From Nonomuraea rhodomycinica (GTDB lineage: Bacteria; Actinomycetota; Actinomycetes; Streptosporangiales; Streptosporangiaceae): 64,000 nucleotides of DNA. The DNA is taken from assembly GCF_013363995.1 (NCBI RefSeq), contig NZ_JABWGO010000003.1, forward strand, positions 496,001 through 560,000, given 5' to 3'. The stretch's first letter is position 1; each line of letters opens with the position of its first letter. Made by a program: the position numbers and the translations under genes. The notes under the pieces are model-generated. The model was not told where the DNA came from, ran no database searches, and saw nothing but the letters and a program-made list of their open reading frames with translations. This document shows, piece by piece, positions 15,926-24,156 of this stretch.

Positions 15926-17274
15926 GACGACGCCTCCCACACGCCGCCGCGCGCCCCCGCGCGCTCTCCGAGGCTCCCGCGAACGCGATCTCCCGCGTCC
16001 TCCCGGAGGCCTGTCCAGAGCTCGTCGCGGGCGTCGTCCCGCGCGACGGGGATGCGGGCCGACACGCGGAAGCCGCCACCGGGCAGGGGCGCCGCCTCGA
16101 CGGTCCCGCCGTACATCGCCGCCCTCTCGCGCATGCCGGTCAGCCCGTGGCCGCCCACGGCCGTCAGCGGGGCCGCGCCCCGGCCGTCGTCGGTGACGTC
16201 GAGCGCGACCTCGCCGCTGCCGAAGCGGAGCTCGACCCGGGCCCGCGTGCCGGGCCCGCCGTGCTTGAGCGCGTTGGTCAGCGCCTCCTGGACGATCCGG
16301 TAGACCGCCAGCTCCTGCCCCTCGGGCAGGTCCGGGGGCGTCCCGCGGACCGTGAGGACGGCCGGCAGCCCGGAGGCGCGGGAGCGCTCGACGAGCTCGC
16401 CGAGCCGCGACAGGCCGGGCTGGGGGGTACGCGGCTCGCCCGCGCCGGACTCCTCGCGCAGCACGCTCACCAGCCGCCGCATCTCGGCCAGCGCCCGCCG
16501 GCCGGTCGTGGAGATCGTCGCCAGCGCGTCCCGGGCCAGCTCGGGCTCGCCGGCGACGGCGTACCCGGCGCCCTCGGCGTGCAGCACGATGACGCTCACG
16601 TGGTGGGCGACCACGTCGTGCAGCTCGCGCGCGATGCGGGCCCGCTCGGCCGCGGCCGCGATGACGGCCTGCTGGCCGCGTTCCCGCTCGGCCTGCTCCG
16701 CCCGCTCCACCAGGCTCAGCACGTACCGGCGGCGCGTGGCGGCGTGGATCCCGGCGATCCAGATCGCGACCACGAACACGGAGAACGCGGCGTACTCCTT
16801 GACCAGCACCCCCAGCGGCGCGTCCGGCCGGGCCACCAGGAGCAGGACGCCCAGCTCGGCGACCGCGCCGGCGGCGACGGCCCAGCGCAGCGGACGCCAC
16901 GCGGCCACCCGGTACATCGCGATCAGCACGCTCAGGTTGGCGGCGAGCAGGTCGGCGCCCGCCGCCCACTGCGCGAAGCTCACCGCCGCCGTCACCGCGA
17001 AGACGGCGAGCGGGTCGCGCCGCAGCCGCAGCAGCGGCGCGAGCAGGGCGGCGTGCAGGGCGAGGACCGCCCACAGGGGCGCCGCCGAGCCGGCGTACGC
17101 CACCTGGATCACGCACAGCGGCACCAGCGCCGCGAGGAGGGCGACGTCCTTGGACGCGCCGGGGCGCGCCGTCCGGTCGCGCACCCGACCGGCGTCGCGC
17201 ACCCGACCGATGCCGGGCACCCGACTTATGTTGAGGACCCGACCGACGTTGAGCAGGCGACCGACGTTGAGCAC
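15922..17274 (-). CDS. Sensor histidine kinase, NarL/DesK type (HisKA_3)
   Basis: A kinase of up to 450 residues. Four to six TM segments (about residues 43-190) are followed by a dimerisation/phosphoacceptor block, AERARIARELHDVVAHHVSV with His near residue 219, and a HATPase_c domain (LAVYRIVQEALTNALKHG, LDVTDDGRGA, GGHGLTGMRERAAMYGG). The pair with the overlapping NarL regulator is standard. The first 35 residues are encoded by six 18-bp tandem repeats (VGRLLNVGRVLN..), so the true start may be internal to the chosen ATG at 17274. The signal sensed is unknown. Confidence 0.9.
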   Translation of the reverse strand: MLNVGRLLNVGRVLNISRVPGIGRVRDAGRVRDRTARPGASKDVALLAALVPLCVIQVAYAGSAAPLWAVLALHAALLAPLLRLRRDPLAVFAVTAAVSFAQWAAGADLLAANLSVLIAMYRVAAWRPLRWAVAAGAVAELGVLLLVARPDAPLGVLVKEYAAFSVFVVAIWIAGIHAATRRRYVLSLVERAEQAERERGQQAVIAAAAERARIARELHDVVAHHVSVIVLHAEGAGYAVAGEPELARDALATISTTGRRALAEMRRLVSVLREESGAGEPRTPQPGLSRLGELVERSRASGLPAVLTVRGTPPDLPEGQELAVYRIVQEALTNALKHGGPGTRARVELRFGSGEVALDVTDDGRGAAPLTAVGGHGLTGMRERAAMYGGTVEAAPLPGGGFRVSARIPVARDDARDELWTGLREDAGDRVRGSLGERAGARGGVWEASS

Positions 17275-17283
17275 CCGACCAAC
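17176..17283. repeat. 18-bp tandem repeat at the start of the histidine kinase
   Basis: Six consecutive 18-bp units of the type GTTGAGCACCCGACCGAC (plus-strand reading) at 17176-17193, -17211, -17229, -17247, -17265 and -17283, with the units diverging towards the ends. On the minus strand they encode a repeated hexamer such as VGRVLN at the kinase N-terminus and extend 9 bp upstream of its ATG. Confidence 0.88.
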
Positions 17284-17353
17284 GATAGGGATCGGCCGTA
17301 CGGCCCGGTTCCGCCCCGGGTCGGAGATCCGCGTACACCCCAGGGTGGAGACG

Positions 17354-18631
17354 TCAGGGGACGAGCGTGACCTCCGGGTACGCCCGGCTCGGCCCGTCGA
17401 AGAGCGGGGTGCGCCGGCCCCGCAGGTGCAGGTCGAAGAACGCGGCGAGGTAGGCGCGCTGGGCGGCGACCGAGCGCTCCGGGTCGATGGTCCCGATGGT
17501 CTCGGCGATGGGCAGGCCCTTCAGCCGGCCGGCGAGCTGGGGGTAGATCGCCTGCAGGTCGAAGAAGGAGAAGTGCTGGGCGCCGGTGAAGCGGGCCTCG
17601 CGCTTCCAGCCGGTGGAGGCGTTCCAGAAGGACTTCCAGGTGGGCTCGCTGTCGCGGGTGGTCGTCTGCCCGGCCACCTGGAGGAACGGCCGGGTGACGC
17701 CGAGCGTCGCGGCCGGTCCCAGCATGATGCCGTCGAGGTTGGCGCCCGCGTCGACGCGCGGGTCGTCGCGCAGCAGCTGGGCGGCCGTGGCGCCGCCCAT
17801 GGAGTGGCCGAACGCGCCGACGCGCGACAGGTCCAGCGCGCTGGCCAGCCCGGCGGGCAGCGGTCCGCGCCCGGCGCCGGAGCCGCTCGCGCGGTTCAGC
17901 CGCGCCAGCTCGTCCAGGACGAACCTCAGGTCCGCCACCCTGGCCTCCAGGAGGACCTTGAAGAGCTTCGTCTGGTCCTCCTCCGTCTTCACCGGCGGCA
18001 GCTCGGAGTGCTCGACCCGGCCGCCCGGGAACTCCACCTGGTCCGGCTCGTGGGTGTGGTCGACGGTGACGACGGCGTAGCCGCGGGCGGCCAGCTCCTC
18101 GGCCAGGACGGTGCTGAGCGTGCGCGGGGCCTCGTAGCCCGGCGAGAACAGCACGACCGGCAGCCGGCCCGCGCTCCGGTCGGCGGGGGCCCCGGCGCGG
18201 GCGTGCGTCCTGGTCGCGGCCCAGTCCACCTGGCCCGGCTTGACGCCGAGGTCGGAGGCGGTGTCCCGGTCGAAGCCGGCCGCGGCGAGCGGCGGCATCT
18301 GCGGCGCCAGGGGGAGGCCGTCCGCGCGCCGGGCGGGGTACCAGACGCTCACCATGAGCTCCCGGTACGGCCGCGAGGTCACCAGCGGGTCGGGCCGGGA
18401 ACGGTCCACCAGGCGCAGGGCGACGGTGCCGATCGGGCGCCGCACGGTGGGCGCGGGCAGCGAGAACCTGATGGCGTCGGCCGCCGTCGTCCCACCTGCC
18501 GTCCGGGCCGCCGACGCCGACGCCGACGCCGGGGCCGCCGACGCCGGGGCGGCCGGCGCGGCCAGGAGGGCGGCGGCGAGCCCCAGCCCGACGGCGACGC
18601 GAGCTCCGCGGACGCGCGTGAACGCTGACAT
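17354..18631 (-). CDS. Secreted PAF-acetylhydrolase-like lipase (alpha/beta hydrolase)
   Basis: A 425-residue exported hydrolase. A Sec signal with Arg residues, a hydrophobic core and ASA/AAP cleavage sites spans about residues 1-33, followed by an Ala/Ser-rich spacer. The nucleophile elbow GHSMGG puts the catalytic serine at residue 277; NLDGIMLG and the GAQHFSFFD histidine fit the rest of the triad. The order of motifs (WYPA, LPVVLFSPGYEA, VDHTHEPD) matches plasma PAF-acetylhydrolase isoform II family esterases. It would act outside the cell on short acyl esters or oxidised phospholipids. It lies 79 bp upstream (on the map) of the kinase start and is transcribed the same way, possibly in one unit. 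Confidence 0.85.
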   Translation of the reverse strand: MSAFTRVRGARVAVGLGLAAALLAAPAAPASAAPASASASAARTAGGTTAADAIRFSLPAPTVRRPIGTVALRLVDRSRPDPLVTSRPYRELMVSVWYPARRADGLPLAPQMPPLAAAGFDRDTASDLGVKPGQVDWAATRTHARAGAPADRSAGRLPVVLFSPGYEAPRTLSTVLAEELAARGYAVVTVDHTHEPDQVEFPGGRVEHSELPPVKTEEDQTKLFKVLLEARVADLRFVLDELARLNRASGSGAGRGPLPAGLASALDLSRVGAFGHSMGGATAAQLLRDDPRVDAGANLDGIMLGPAATLGVTRPFLQVAGQTTTRDSEPTWKSFWNASTGWKREARFTGAQHFSFFDLQAIYPQLAGRLKGLPIAETIGTIDPERSVAAQRAYLAAFFDLHLRGRRTPLFDGPSRAYPEVTLVP

Positions 18632-18748
18632 GAAGGTCTCCTCGTAGGGGGTCGATGTCCTACGAGGAGCCTTCCAGCGATCTTCACCGTACGGCTCGTG
18701 CGCCGGGACGAACCGTGGCTGCCCCTGCGGGTGGACCGCGAACGATCA

Positions 18749-18764
18749 TCAACCCCAGGGTTGA
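18749..18764. promoter_or_regulatory. Inverted repeat between the MFS gene and the lipase gene
   Basis: TCAACCC and GGGTTGA arms separated by 2 bases lie 5 bp beyond the stop of the MHS-family permease and 118 bp upstream of the lipase start. It may be an operator for the lipase or part of a weak terminator for the permease; the short loop favours a protein-binding site. Confidence 0.4.
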
Positions 18765-18769
18765 GCCGG

Positions 18770-20095
18770 TCAGGCCCGGGTGGCGCCGTAGGCCGCGTCG
18801 TCCGAGATGTCGATCTTCGACCGGTCGGGCAGCGCCAGCGTGGCCGCGAGCCCGATCACCGCACCGATGATCATGAAGATGGAGATCGCCTGCCAGCCGT
18901 GGTCGTGCAGCAGCCACGTCGCGATCAGCGGGGCCGGGCCGCCCGCGACGATCGAGGCGAGCTGGTAGCCGAGCCCCGCGCCGCCGTAGCGCAGGCCGGT
19001 CGGGAAGCTCTCGGCGATGAGCGACGCCTGCGGGCCGTACTCCATCGAGTGCTGGAGCTGCACCACGACGATCGTGACGAGGATGATCGCCGCGACGCCG
19101 GTGTTCAGCAGCGCGTAGTACGGGAAGGCGATGATCGCGAGCACGATCGCCCCCAGCGCGTAGAGGCGGCGGCGCCCGACGCGGTCGCTGAGATGGCCGA
19201 AGTAGGGGATCGCGACCAGCTCGATGGCCGCCGCGCAGGTGACCGCGGCGAAGGCGAACGTCTTCGACATCCCGATGTGCGGCGCGGTGATGTAGGTGAT
19301 GACGAACGTCGTGAACAGGTAGAACGGCATCTGCTCGGGGATCCGCAGCAGCGCGCTGAGCACGACCTCCTTCGGGTGCCGCTTCAGCACCTCGACCACG
19401 GGCAGCTTGGCCACCTGGCGGTTCTGCAGCACCTGCGCGAACAGCGGCGTCTCCATCACCCGCAGCCGCACCCACAGCCCGACGGCCACGAGCACGAGGC
19501 TCAGCAGGAACGGCACGCGCCAGCCCCAGTCCTTGAACGCGGGGCCCGACGCGGCCGCCAGCAGCGACATGGCGCCCGTGCCGAGGATGAGGCCGATCGG
19601 CACGCCGATCTGCGGCCAGCTCGCCATCAGGCCGCGCCTGCGCTGGTCGCCCCACTCCATGGACAGCAGCACCGACCCGCTCCACTCGCCGCCCACCGCG
19701 ATGCCCTGCAGGACGCGCAGGACGACGAGCAGGACGGGCGCGGCCACGCCGATGCTGGCGGTGCCCGGCAGCAGGCCGATCAGCGCGCTGGAGACCCCCA
19801 TCATGACCAGCGTCACGATCAGCGTCGCCTTGCGCCCGATGCGGTCGCCCCAGTGCCCGAAGATGGCGGCGCCGACCGGGCGGGCCAGGAACCCCACCGC
19901 GTACGTGGCGAACGCCGACAGCGTGCCCGCGTAGGGCGTGGACTTGGGGAAGAACACCTCGGCGAAGACCGTCGCCGCCGCGGTGCCGTACAGGAAGAAG
20001 TCGTACCATTCGATCGCGGTGCCGACGACGCTGGCCGTGGCCGCCTTCCGGATCTGCGATCGACGTTCCTCGGCTGACAGTCTGCTCTCGGCCAT
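18770..20095 (-). CDS. MFS transporter, metabolite:H+ symporter (MHS) family
   Basis: A 441-residue permease of the ShiA/KgtP/ProP-type MHS family. Twelve hydrophobic segments are visible. Family marks include TAIEWYDFFLYGTAAA in TM1, GHWGDRIGRK (motif A), LQGIAVGGEWSGSVLLSMEW and a second A-like motif GHLSDRVGRRRL after TM7. It should import an organic acid, betaine or shikimate-like compound with protons; the exact substrate is not deducible. The ATG at 20095 is preferred over the GTG three bases upstream. It stands as a single gene on the minus strand. Confidence 0.9.
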   Translation of the reverse strand: MAESRLSAEERRSQIRKAATASVVGTAIEWYDFFLYGTAAATVFAEVFFPKSTPYAGTLSAFATYAVGFLARPVGAAIFGHWGDRIGRKATLIVTLVMMGVSSALIGLLPGTASIGVAAPVLLVVLRVLQGIAVGGEWSGSVLLSMEWGDQRRRGLMASWPQIGVPIGLILGTGAMSLLAAASGPAFKDWGWRVPFLLSLVLVAVGLWVRLRVMETPLFAQVLQNRQVAKLPVVEVLKRHPKEVVLSALLRIPEQMPFYLFTTFVITYITAPHIGMSKTFAFAAVTCAAAIELVAIPYFGHLSDRVGRRRLYALGAIVLAIIAFPYYALLNTGVAAIILVTIVVVQLQHSMEYGPQASLIAESFPTGLRYGGAGLGYQLASIVAGGPAPLIATWLLHDHGWQAISIFMIIGAVIGLAATLALPDRSKIDISDDAAYGATRA

Positions 20096-20216
20096 CACCG
20101 CGCCTCCTCAGGCCGGTCCTCAACGTCCCGTACCCAGGAATGGCGTGGTCAATATACCTTTTGTCGGATCATTGCGACCTGACCGTTTAGCGCGGGACAT
20201 CGGTGCGCCGGCCCGT

Positions 20217-20251
20217 CCTCACGCGGCCCGGCGGGACCGGGCCGCGTGAGG
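20217..20251 (-). terminator. Hairpin terminator after the DUF4142 gene, 15-bp stem
   Basis: Perfect 15-bp arms at 20217-20231 and 20237-20251 around a 5-base loop, 10 bp past the stop of the minus-strand DUF4142 gene. There is no T tract, as is usual in these GC-rich genomes. Confidence 0.82.
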
Positions 20252-20261
20252 GCCGGGGTCC

Positions 20262-20798
20262 TCACTTCTGGGCCTGCAGCAGTTGGTCCAGGTGCTTGCG
20301 GATGACCGGCGCCGCCGCCTGGGCGAGCTCCTTGACCGCCGGCGACGAGCCGTCACGGAGCTCCTGCTCGCCGAGCTGGAGCGCCTGGCGGTGGCCCGCG
20401 ATCATCGCGGCGAGCCAGGCCCGGTCGAAGGCGTGGCCGTGCAGCCGCGAGATCCGCCTGTGCGCCGCCCGGTCCTTCTTGGCGGGCCGGTCGGGCAGCG
20501 AGACGTCCAGGCGGTCGGCCGCGTCCTTCACCGCCTTGTCCAGCCGGGTGTGGTCGGTGACGAGCTCGGCCGCGATCGAGCGGACGGCGTCGTCCGCGCC
20601 CTTGACCCGGGCTACCTCACCGGCGATGATCTCGGCGAGGTTGCCCTGGTGGGCCAGCCGAAGGAACTTCCTGTCCTGCTTGGAGACCTCGGCCTGCCCC
20701 GACACGGGCGGCCCGCCCAGGGCCGACACAGGCGGTCCGCCGAGCAGGGCCATCGCGGCGACCGTGGCGGCGCCGGCGAACGCGACACGCAGAGACAT
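20262..20798 (-). CDS. Secreted DUF4142 (ferritin-like helical) protein
   Basis: A 178-residue exported protein. The ATG at 20798, preceded by GGGGG, gives a clean signal peptide (MSLRVAFAGAATVAAMALLG) followed by a small GGPPVS duplication and then the DUF4142 helical domain: QDRKFLRLAHQGNLAEIIAGE, IAAELVTDHTRLDKAVKDAAD, HAFDRAWLAAMIAGHRQALQLGEQEL. Members of this family are four-helix, ferritin-like proteins of unknown role outside the cytoplasm. Longer upstream starts would place the signal sequence internally and are rejected. It is monocistronic and followed by a strong hairpin. Confidence 0.85.
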   Translation of the reverse strand: MSLRVAFAGAATVAAMALLGGPPVSALGGPPVSGQAEVSKQDRKFLRLAHQGNLAEIIAGEVARVKGADDAVRSIAAELVTDHTRLDKAVKDAADRLDVSLPDRPAKKDRAAHRRISRLHGHAFDRAWLAAMIAGHRQALQLGEQELRDGSSPAVKELAQAAAPVIRKHLDQLLQAQK

Positions 20799-21016
20799 GA
20801 CTACCCCCGTACATGAGCGGGACGGCTGACCCGTCCCCCGGGAGCGCTTCCCGGCCGAATACGACATATCCGGATGAAGGCACAGAAAGTAGCTTTGTGC
20901 GACTATTCAATTACTTATTGTGACCATTGGGTTGGCGTCGCGGGCACGTTTGAAGCCCCCCGAGCAGGCCATGCTCAGTCTGGAGGCGGAGCGGGGCCGC
21001 CGAGGGGGAGTGCGCC

Positions 21017-22510
21017 ATGACCGTGACGGCACTGACACAGTGGACACTCGCGAGCCTGCCACGGGAGGTCGCGGTCCCGGGCTACGACCGCTCGGTGCTC
21101 ACCGCCGGCATCGTCCACTTCGGCGTGGGCGGCTTCCACCGCGCGCACCAGGCGATGTACCTCGACCGGCTGATGAACGCCGGCCGGGCGCACGACTGGG
21201 CGATCTGCGGCGTCGGCGTCCTGCCCGGTGACGCGCGGATGCGCGACGCGCTCACCGCCCAGGACGGCCTCTACACGCTCGTGCTCAAGCACCCGGACGG
21301 CACCCGCGAGGCCCGCGTCATCGGCTCGATCATCGACTACCTCTTCGCGCCCGACGACCCGGAGGCGGTGATCGAGAAGATGGCCGGCCCGGCCGTGCGC
21401 GTCGTCTCGCTCACCGTCACCGAGGGCGGCTACAACTTCCATCCCGTCACCGGCGAGTTCGACCGGGACAACCCCGCGATCCGCGCCGACGCGGCGCCCG
21501 GTGCGGTCCCGGCCACCGTGTTCGGGCTCGTCACCGAGGCGCTGCGCCGCCGGCGCGAGCGCGGGGTCCCGCCGTTCACGATCATGTCCTGCGACAACAT
21601 CCAGGGCAACGGCGACGTGGCCCGCCGCACGTTCACGGCCTTCGCCCGGCTGCGCGACCCCGCCCTCGCGGACTGGATGGAGGACGAGGTCGCCTTCCCC
21701 AACTCCATGGTCGACCGCATCACCCCGGTCACCACGGACGAGGACCGCGAGGCCGTGGCGCGGCTGTTCGGCGTGCGCGACGCCTGGCCGGTGGTCTGCG
21801 AGCCGTTCACGCAGTGGGCGCTGGAGGACCGCTTCCCCGCCGGGCGGCCGCCGCTGGAGGAGGCCGGCGTGCAGGTCGTCGCCGACGTCGAGCCGTACGA
21901 GCTGATGAAGCTGCGCCTGCTCAACGCCGGGCACCAGGCGCTGTGCTACTTCGGCCATCTCATGGGCCACCGGTACGTCCACGAGGCCGCGCGCGAGCCG
22001 GCCATCGCGACGTTCCTCCTCGGCTACATGGACGCCGAGGCCACGCCCACGCTGCGCCCGGTGCCCGGCGTCGACCTGGACGCCTACAAGCGCACCCTCA
22101 TCGAACGCTTCGCCAACCCCGAGGTGCGCGACACGATCGCCCGGCTGTGCGCCGAGTCGTCGGACCGGATCCCGAAGTGGCTGCTGCCCGTCGTGCGCGA
22201 ACGGCTCGCCGCGGGCGGCGAGGTCGGCCGGGCGGCGGCCGTGGTCGCGAGCTGGGCCCGCTACGCCGAGGGCGTGGACGAGCGGGGCGAGCCGATCACG
22301 GTCGTGGACCGGCTGGCCGACCGGCTGACGGCCATCGCCCGGACCCAGCGCGAACGGCCCACGGCCTTCATCGAGAACCGCGAGCTGTTCGGCGACCTGG
22401 CCGACGACAAGCGGTTCGCGGAGCCGTACCTGCGGGCGCTGGCGTCGCTGCACACGCGCGGGGCCCGCGCCACGGTGGAGGAGCTCGCCGAGCGGGGCGA
22501 GGTGTCGTAA
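21017..22510 (+). CDS. Mannitol/D-arabinitol-type polyol dehydrogenase
   Basis: A 497-residue long-chain polyol dehydrogenase of the mannitol 2-dehydrogenase/fructuronate reductase family. The N-terminal NAD(P) site reads IVHFGVGGFHRAHQAMYLD; SLTVTEGGYNF, CDNIQGNGDVARR, FPNSMVDRITPVTT and the catalytic K..LLN.GH signature (KLRLLNAGHQALCY) follow in the family order. It should oxidise mannitol to fructose or arabinitol to xylulose. The xylulokinase gene that converges with it favours a pentitol or hexitol feeding the pentose phosphate pathway. No regulatory dyad was found in the 218 bp before it. Confidence 0.9.
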   Translation: MTVTALTQWTLASLPREVAVPGYDRSVLTAGIVHFGVGGFHRAHQAMYLDRLMNAGRAHDWAICGVGVLPGDARMRDALTAQDGLYTLVLKHPDGTREARVIGSIIDYLFAPDDPEAVIEKMAGPAVRVVSLTVTEGGYNFHPVTGEFDRDNPAIRADAAPGAVPATVFGLVTEALRRRRERGVPPFTIMSCDNIQGNGDVARRTFTAFARLRDPALADWMEDEVAFPNSMVDRITPVTTDEDREAVARLFGVRDAWPVVCEPFTQWALEDRFPAGRPPLEEAGVQVVADVEPYELMKLRLLNAGHQALCYFGHLMGHRYVHEAAREPAIATFLLGYMDAEATPTLRPVPGVDLDAYKRTLIERFANPEVRDTIARLCAESSDRIPKWLLPVVRERLAAGGEVGRAAAVVASWARYAEGVDERGEPITVVDRLADRLTAIARTQRERPTAFIENRELFGDLADDKRFAEPYLRALASLHTRGARATVEELAERGEVS

Positions 22511-22517
22511 CGCGAAC

Positions 22518-22572
22518 CTGAGGAGCCCGTACCTCTCAGGAGCCCGTACTTCTCAGGAGCCCGTGTCTCAGG
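22518..22572. repeat. 17-bp tandem repeat between polyol dehydrogenase and xylulokinase
   Basis: Three units of CTCAGGAGCCCGTACTT (the third two bases short) and a six-base fourth fill the 57-bp gap after the dehydrogenase stop and run into the xylulokinase stop codon at 22568-22570. Confidence 0.85.
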
Positions 22573-23989
22573 CGGGCGGCGGGTCCAGGCGGGCCGCGTA
22601 ACGGGCGTACTGATGCCGGATGACCGGCCGGTGGTCGGGCGGCGGCTCGGCCGCGACGGACAGCGGCCAGCGCGGGCGCGCCTGCGTCAGCGTCCAGGCC
22701 GCCTGGGCGGCGGCCCCGTCCGCGACGTACTCGCCCGGCCTCGGCACCACCACCGGCGGCTCGAACGTCTGGGCGGCGATCCGCTGCACGGCGGCGTTCT
22801 GCGCCGCCCCGCCGATGAGCAGCACCCGGTCGGCCTCCACCCCCTGCCCGCGGATGGCGTCGAGGCCGTCGGCCAGGCCGCACAGCATGCCCTCGAAGGC
22901 CGCGCGGGCCAGGGCGGGCCGGGTCGCCGACGCCAGCGTCAGGCCGAACAACGTGGCCGTGGCGTCGGGCAGGTTCGGCGTGCGCTCCCCCTCGAAGTAC
23001 GGCTGGAGCACCACGCCGCCGGCGCCGGGAGGGGCGTCGAGGGCGAGCAGGCCCAGCTCCTCGTGGGTGACGTCGAGCAGGCCCGCCACCGCGTCGAGGA
23101 CGCGGGCCGCGTTCAGGGTCGCGATCAGCGGCAGGAACTGGCCGGTGGCGTCGGCGAACCCGGCGACGGTGCCCGTCTCGTCCCGCGTCGGACGGCCGGT
23201 GACCGCGAAGACGGTGCCGCTCGTGCCGATCGACACGACGACGTCGCCGCTGGCCGCGTCGAGGCCGAGCGCCGCCGCGGCGTTGTCGCCGGCGCCCGGG
23301 CCGACGGCGATCGTCGTCCCGGCGACCGTGCCCGCCCGCTCGGCGGGCCCGAGCACCCGCGGCAGCACCGCCTGGTGTCCCAGCGCCAGCTCCAGCAGCT
23401 CCTCGTCGTACGCGCCGGTGAACGGGCTCCAGTACGCCGTGCCGCTCGCGTCCGACCGGTCGGTGACCAGCTCACCCAGCTCCGGCCCGAGCGGGCTCGC
23501 CCCGGCCGGGCCGTAGCCGCGCAGCCGCCAGGTCAGCCAGTCGTGCGGCAGCGCCACTGCGGCCACCTCGGCGGCGTTGCCCGGCTCGTGGTCGCGCAGC
23601 CAGCGCAGCTTGGCCGCGGTGAACGAGGCGACGGGCACCGTGCCGGTCCGCTTGGCGTAGACCCCGGCCCCCACCTCGCGCACGAGGTCACTCGCGGCGC
23701 CCGCCGAGCGGGTGTCGTTCCACATCAGTGCCGGACGGACCACGTGACCGGCGGAGTCGAGCGCGATGAGGCCGTGCTGCTGGCCCGCGACCGAGATCGC
23801 GGCGACCCCGTCGAGGCTGCCCGCGCGGGCGATCGCCGCCCGCATGGCCTCCCACCAGCGCACGGGATCGACCTCCGTGCCCGGCGGGTGCCCGGCCCGG
23901 CCCGAGCGGACCGGCGCGCCGGAGCCGGCGTCCCGGATCACGACCTTGCAGTTCTGGGTCGACGAGTCGACGCCCGCGACGAGTGTCAT
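22568..23989 (-). CDS. xylB: Xylulokinase (FGGY carbohydrate kinase)
   Basis: A 473-residue sugar kinase. The start MTLVAGVDSSTQNCKVVI has the FGGY phosphate-1 motif, and SVAGQQHGLIALD, LMWNDTRS, the GAGDNAAAALG block, the VVSIGTSGTVFAVT phosphate-2 motif, and GGAAQNAAVQRIAA in the C-terminal lobe match bacterial XylB. It phosphorylates D-xylulose to xylulose 5-phosphate. The ATG at 23989 is chosen because the protein motif starts three residues later; upstream starts add only unrelated sequence. It is divergent from the ABC importer operon and shares its AT-rich promoter region. Confidence 0.93.
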   Translation of the reverse strand: MTLVAGVDSSTQNCKVVIRDAGSGAPVRSGRAGHPPGTEVDPVRWWEAMRAAIARAGSLDGVAAISVAGQQHGLIALDSAGHVVRPALMWNDTRSAGAASDLVREVGAGVYAKRTGTVPVASFTAAKLRWLRDHEPGNAAEVAAVALPHDWLTWRLRGYGPAGASPLGPELGELVTDRSDASGTAYWSPFTGAYDEELLELALGHQAVLPRVLGPAERAGTVAGTTIAVGPGAGDNAAAALGLDAASGDVVVSIGTSGTVFAVTGRPTRDETGTVAGFADATGQFLPLIATLNAARVLDAVAGLLDVTHEELGLLALDAPPGAGGVVLQPYFEGERTPNLPDATATLFGLTLASATRPALARAAFEGMLCGLADGLDAIRGQGVEADRVLLIGGAAQNAAVQRIAAQTFEPPVVVPRPGEYVADGAAAQAAWTLTQARPRWPLSVAAEPPPDHRPVIRHQYARYAARLDPPPA

Positions 23990-24052
23990 GGCAGCCCCAC
24001 TCGCTGAGCCTACGAGGCGGTGACCAGCCAAAACCCACCCGAAAAGCAAAAA

Positions 24053-24078
24053 TCTCATATTAAATGCGAGATAATCTC
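24053..24078. promoter_or_regulatory. Putative operator between xylB and the polyol ABC operon
   Basis: The 167-bp divergent gap contains a markedly AT-rich block (about 24025-24115) in a very GC-rich genome. It holds a perfect dyad GAGATAATCTC at 24068-24078 and an overlapping TCTCAT/ATGCGAGA pair from 24053 to 24071. The DeoR-type regulator of the operon is the natural candidate to bind here (inference). Confidence 0.6.
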
Positions 24079-24156
24079 ACATATGCGTTTACATCGGCAT
24101 TTATGCAAGATAAACCGGCCTCATTGCCCTTGCCTGCCACACCATGGGAGGGGACA

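Noticed and set aside
24064..24156. Upstream ATG as start of the polyol-binding lipoprotein
   Set aside because: It would put about 30 polar residues before the signal peptide and starts inside the operator region; GTG 24157 has a good ribosome site and gives a normal lipoprotein signal.
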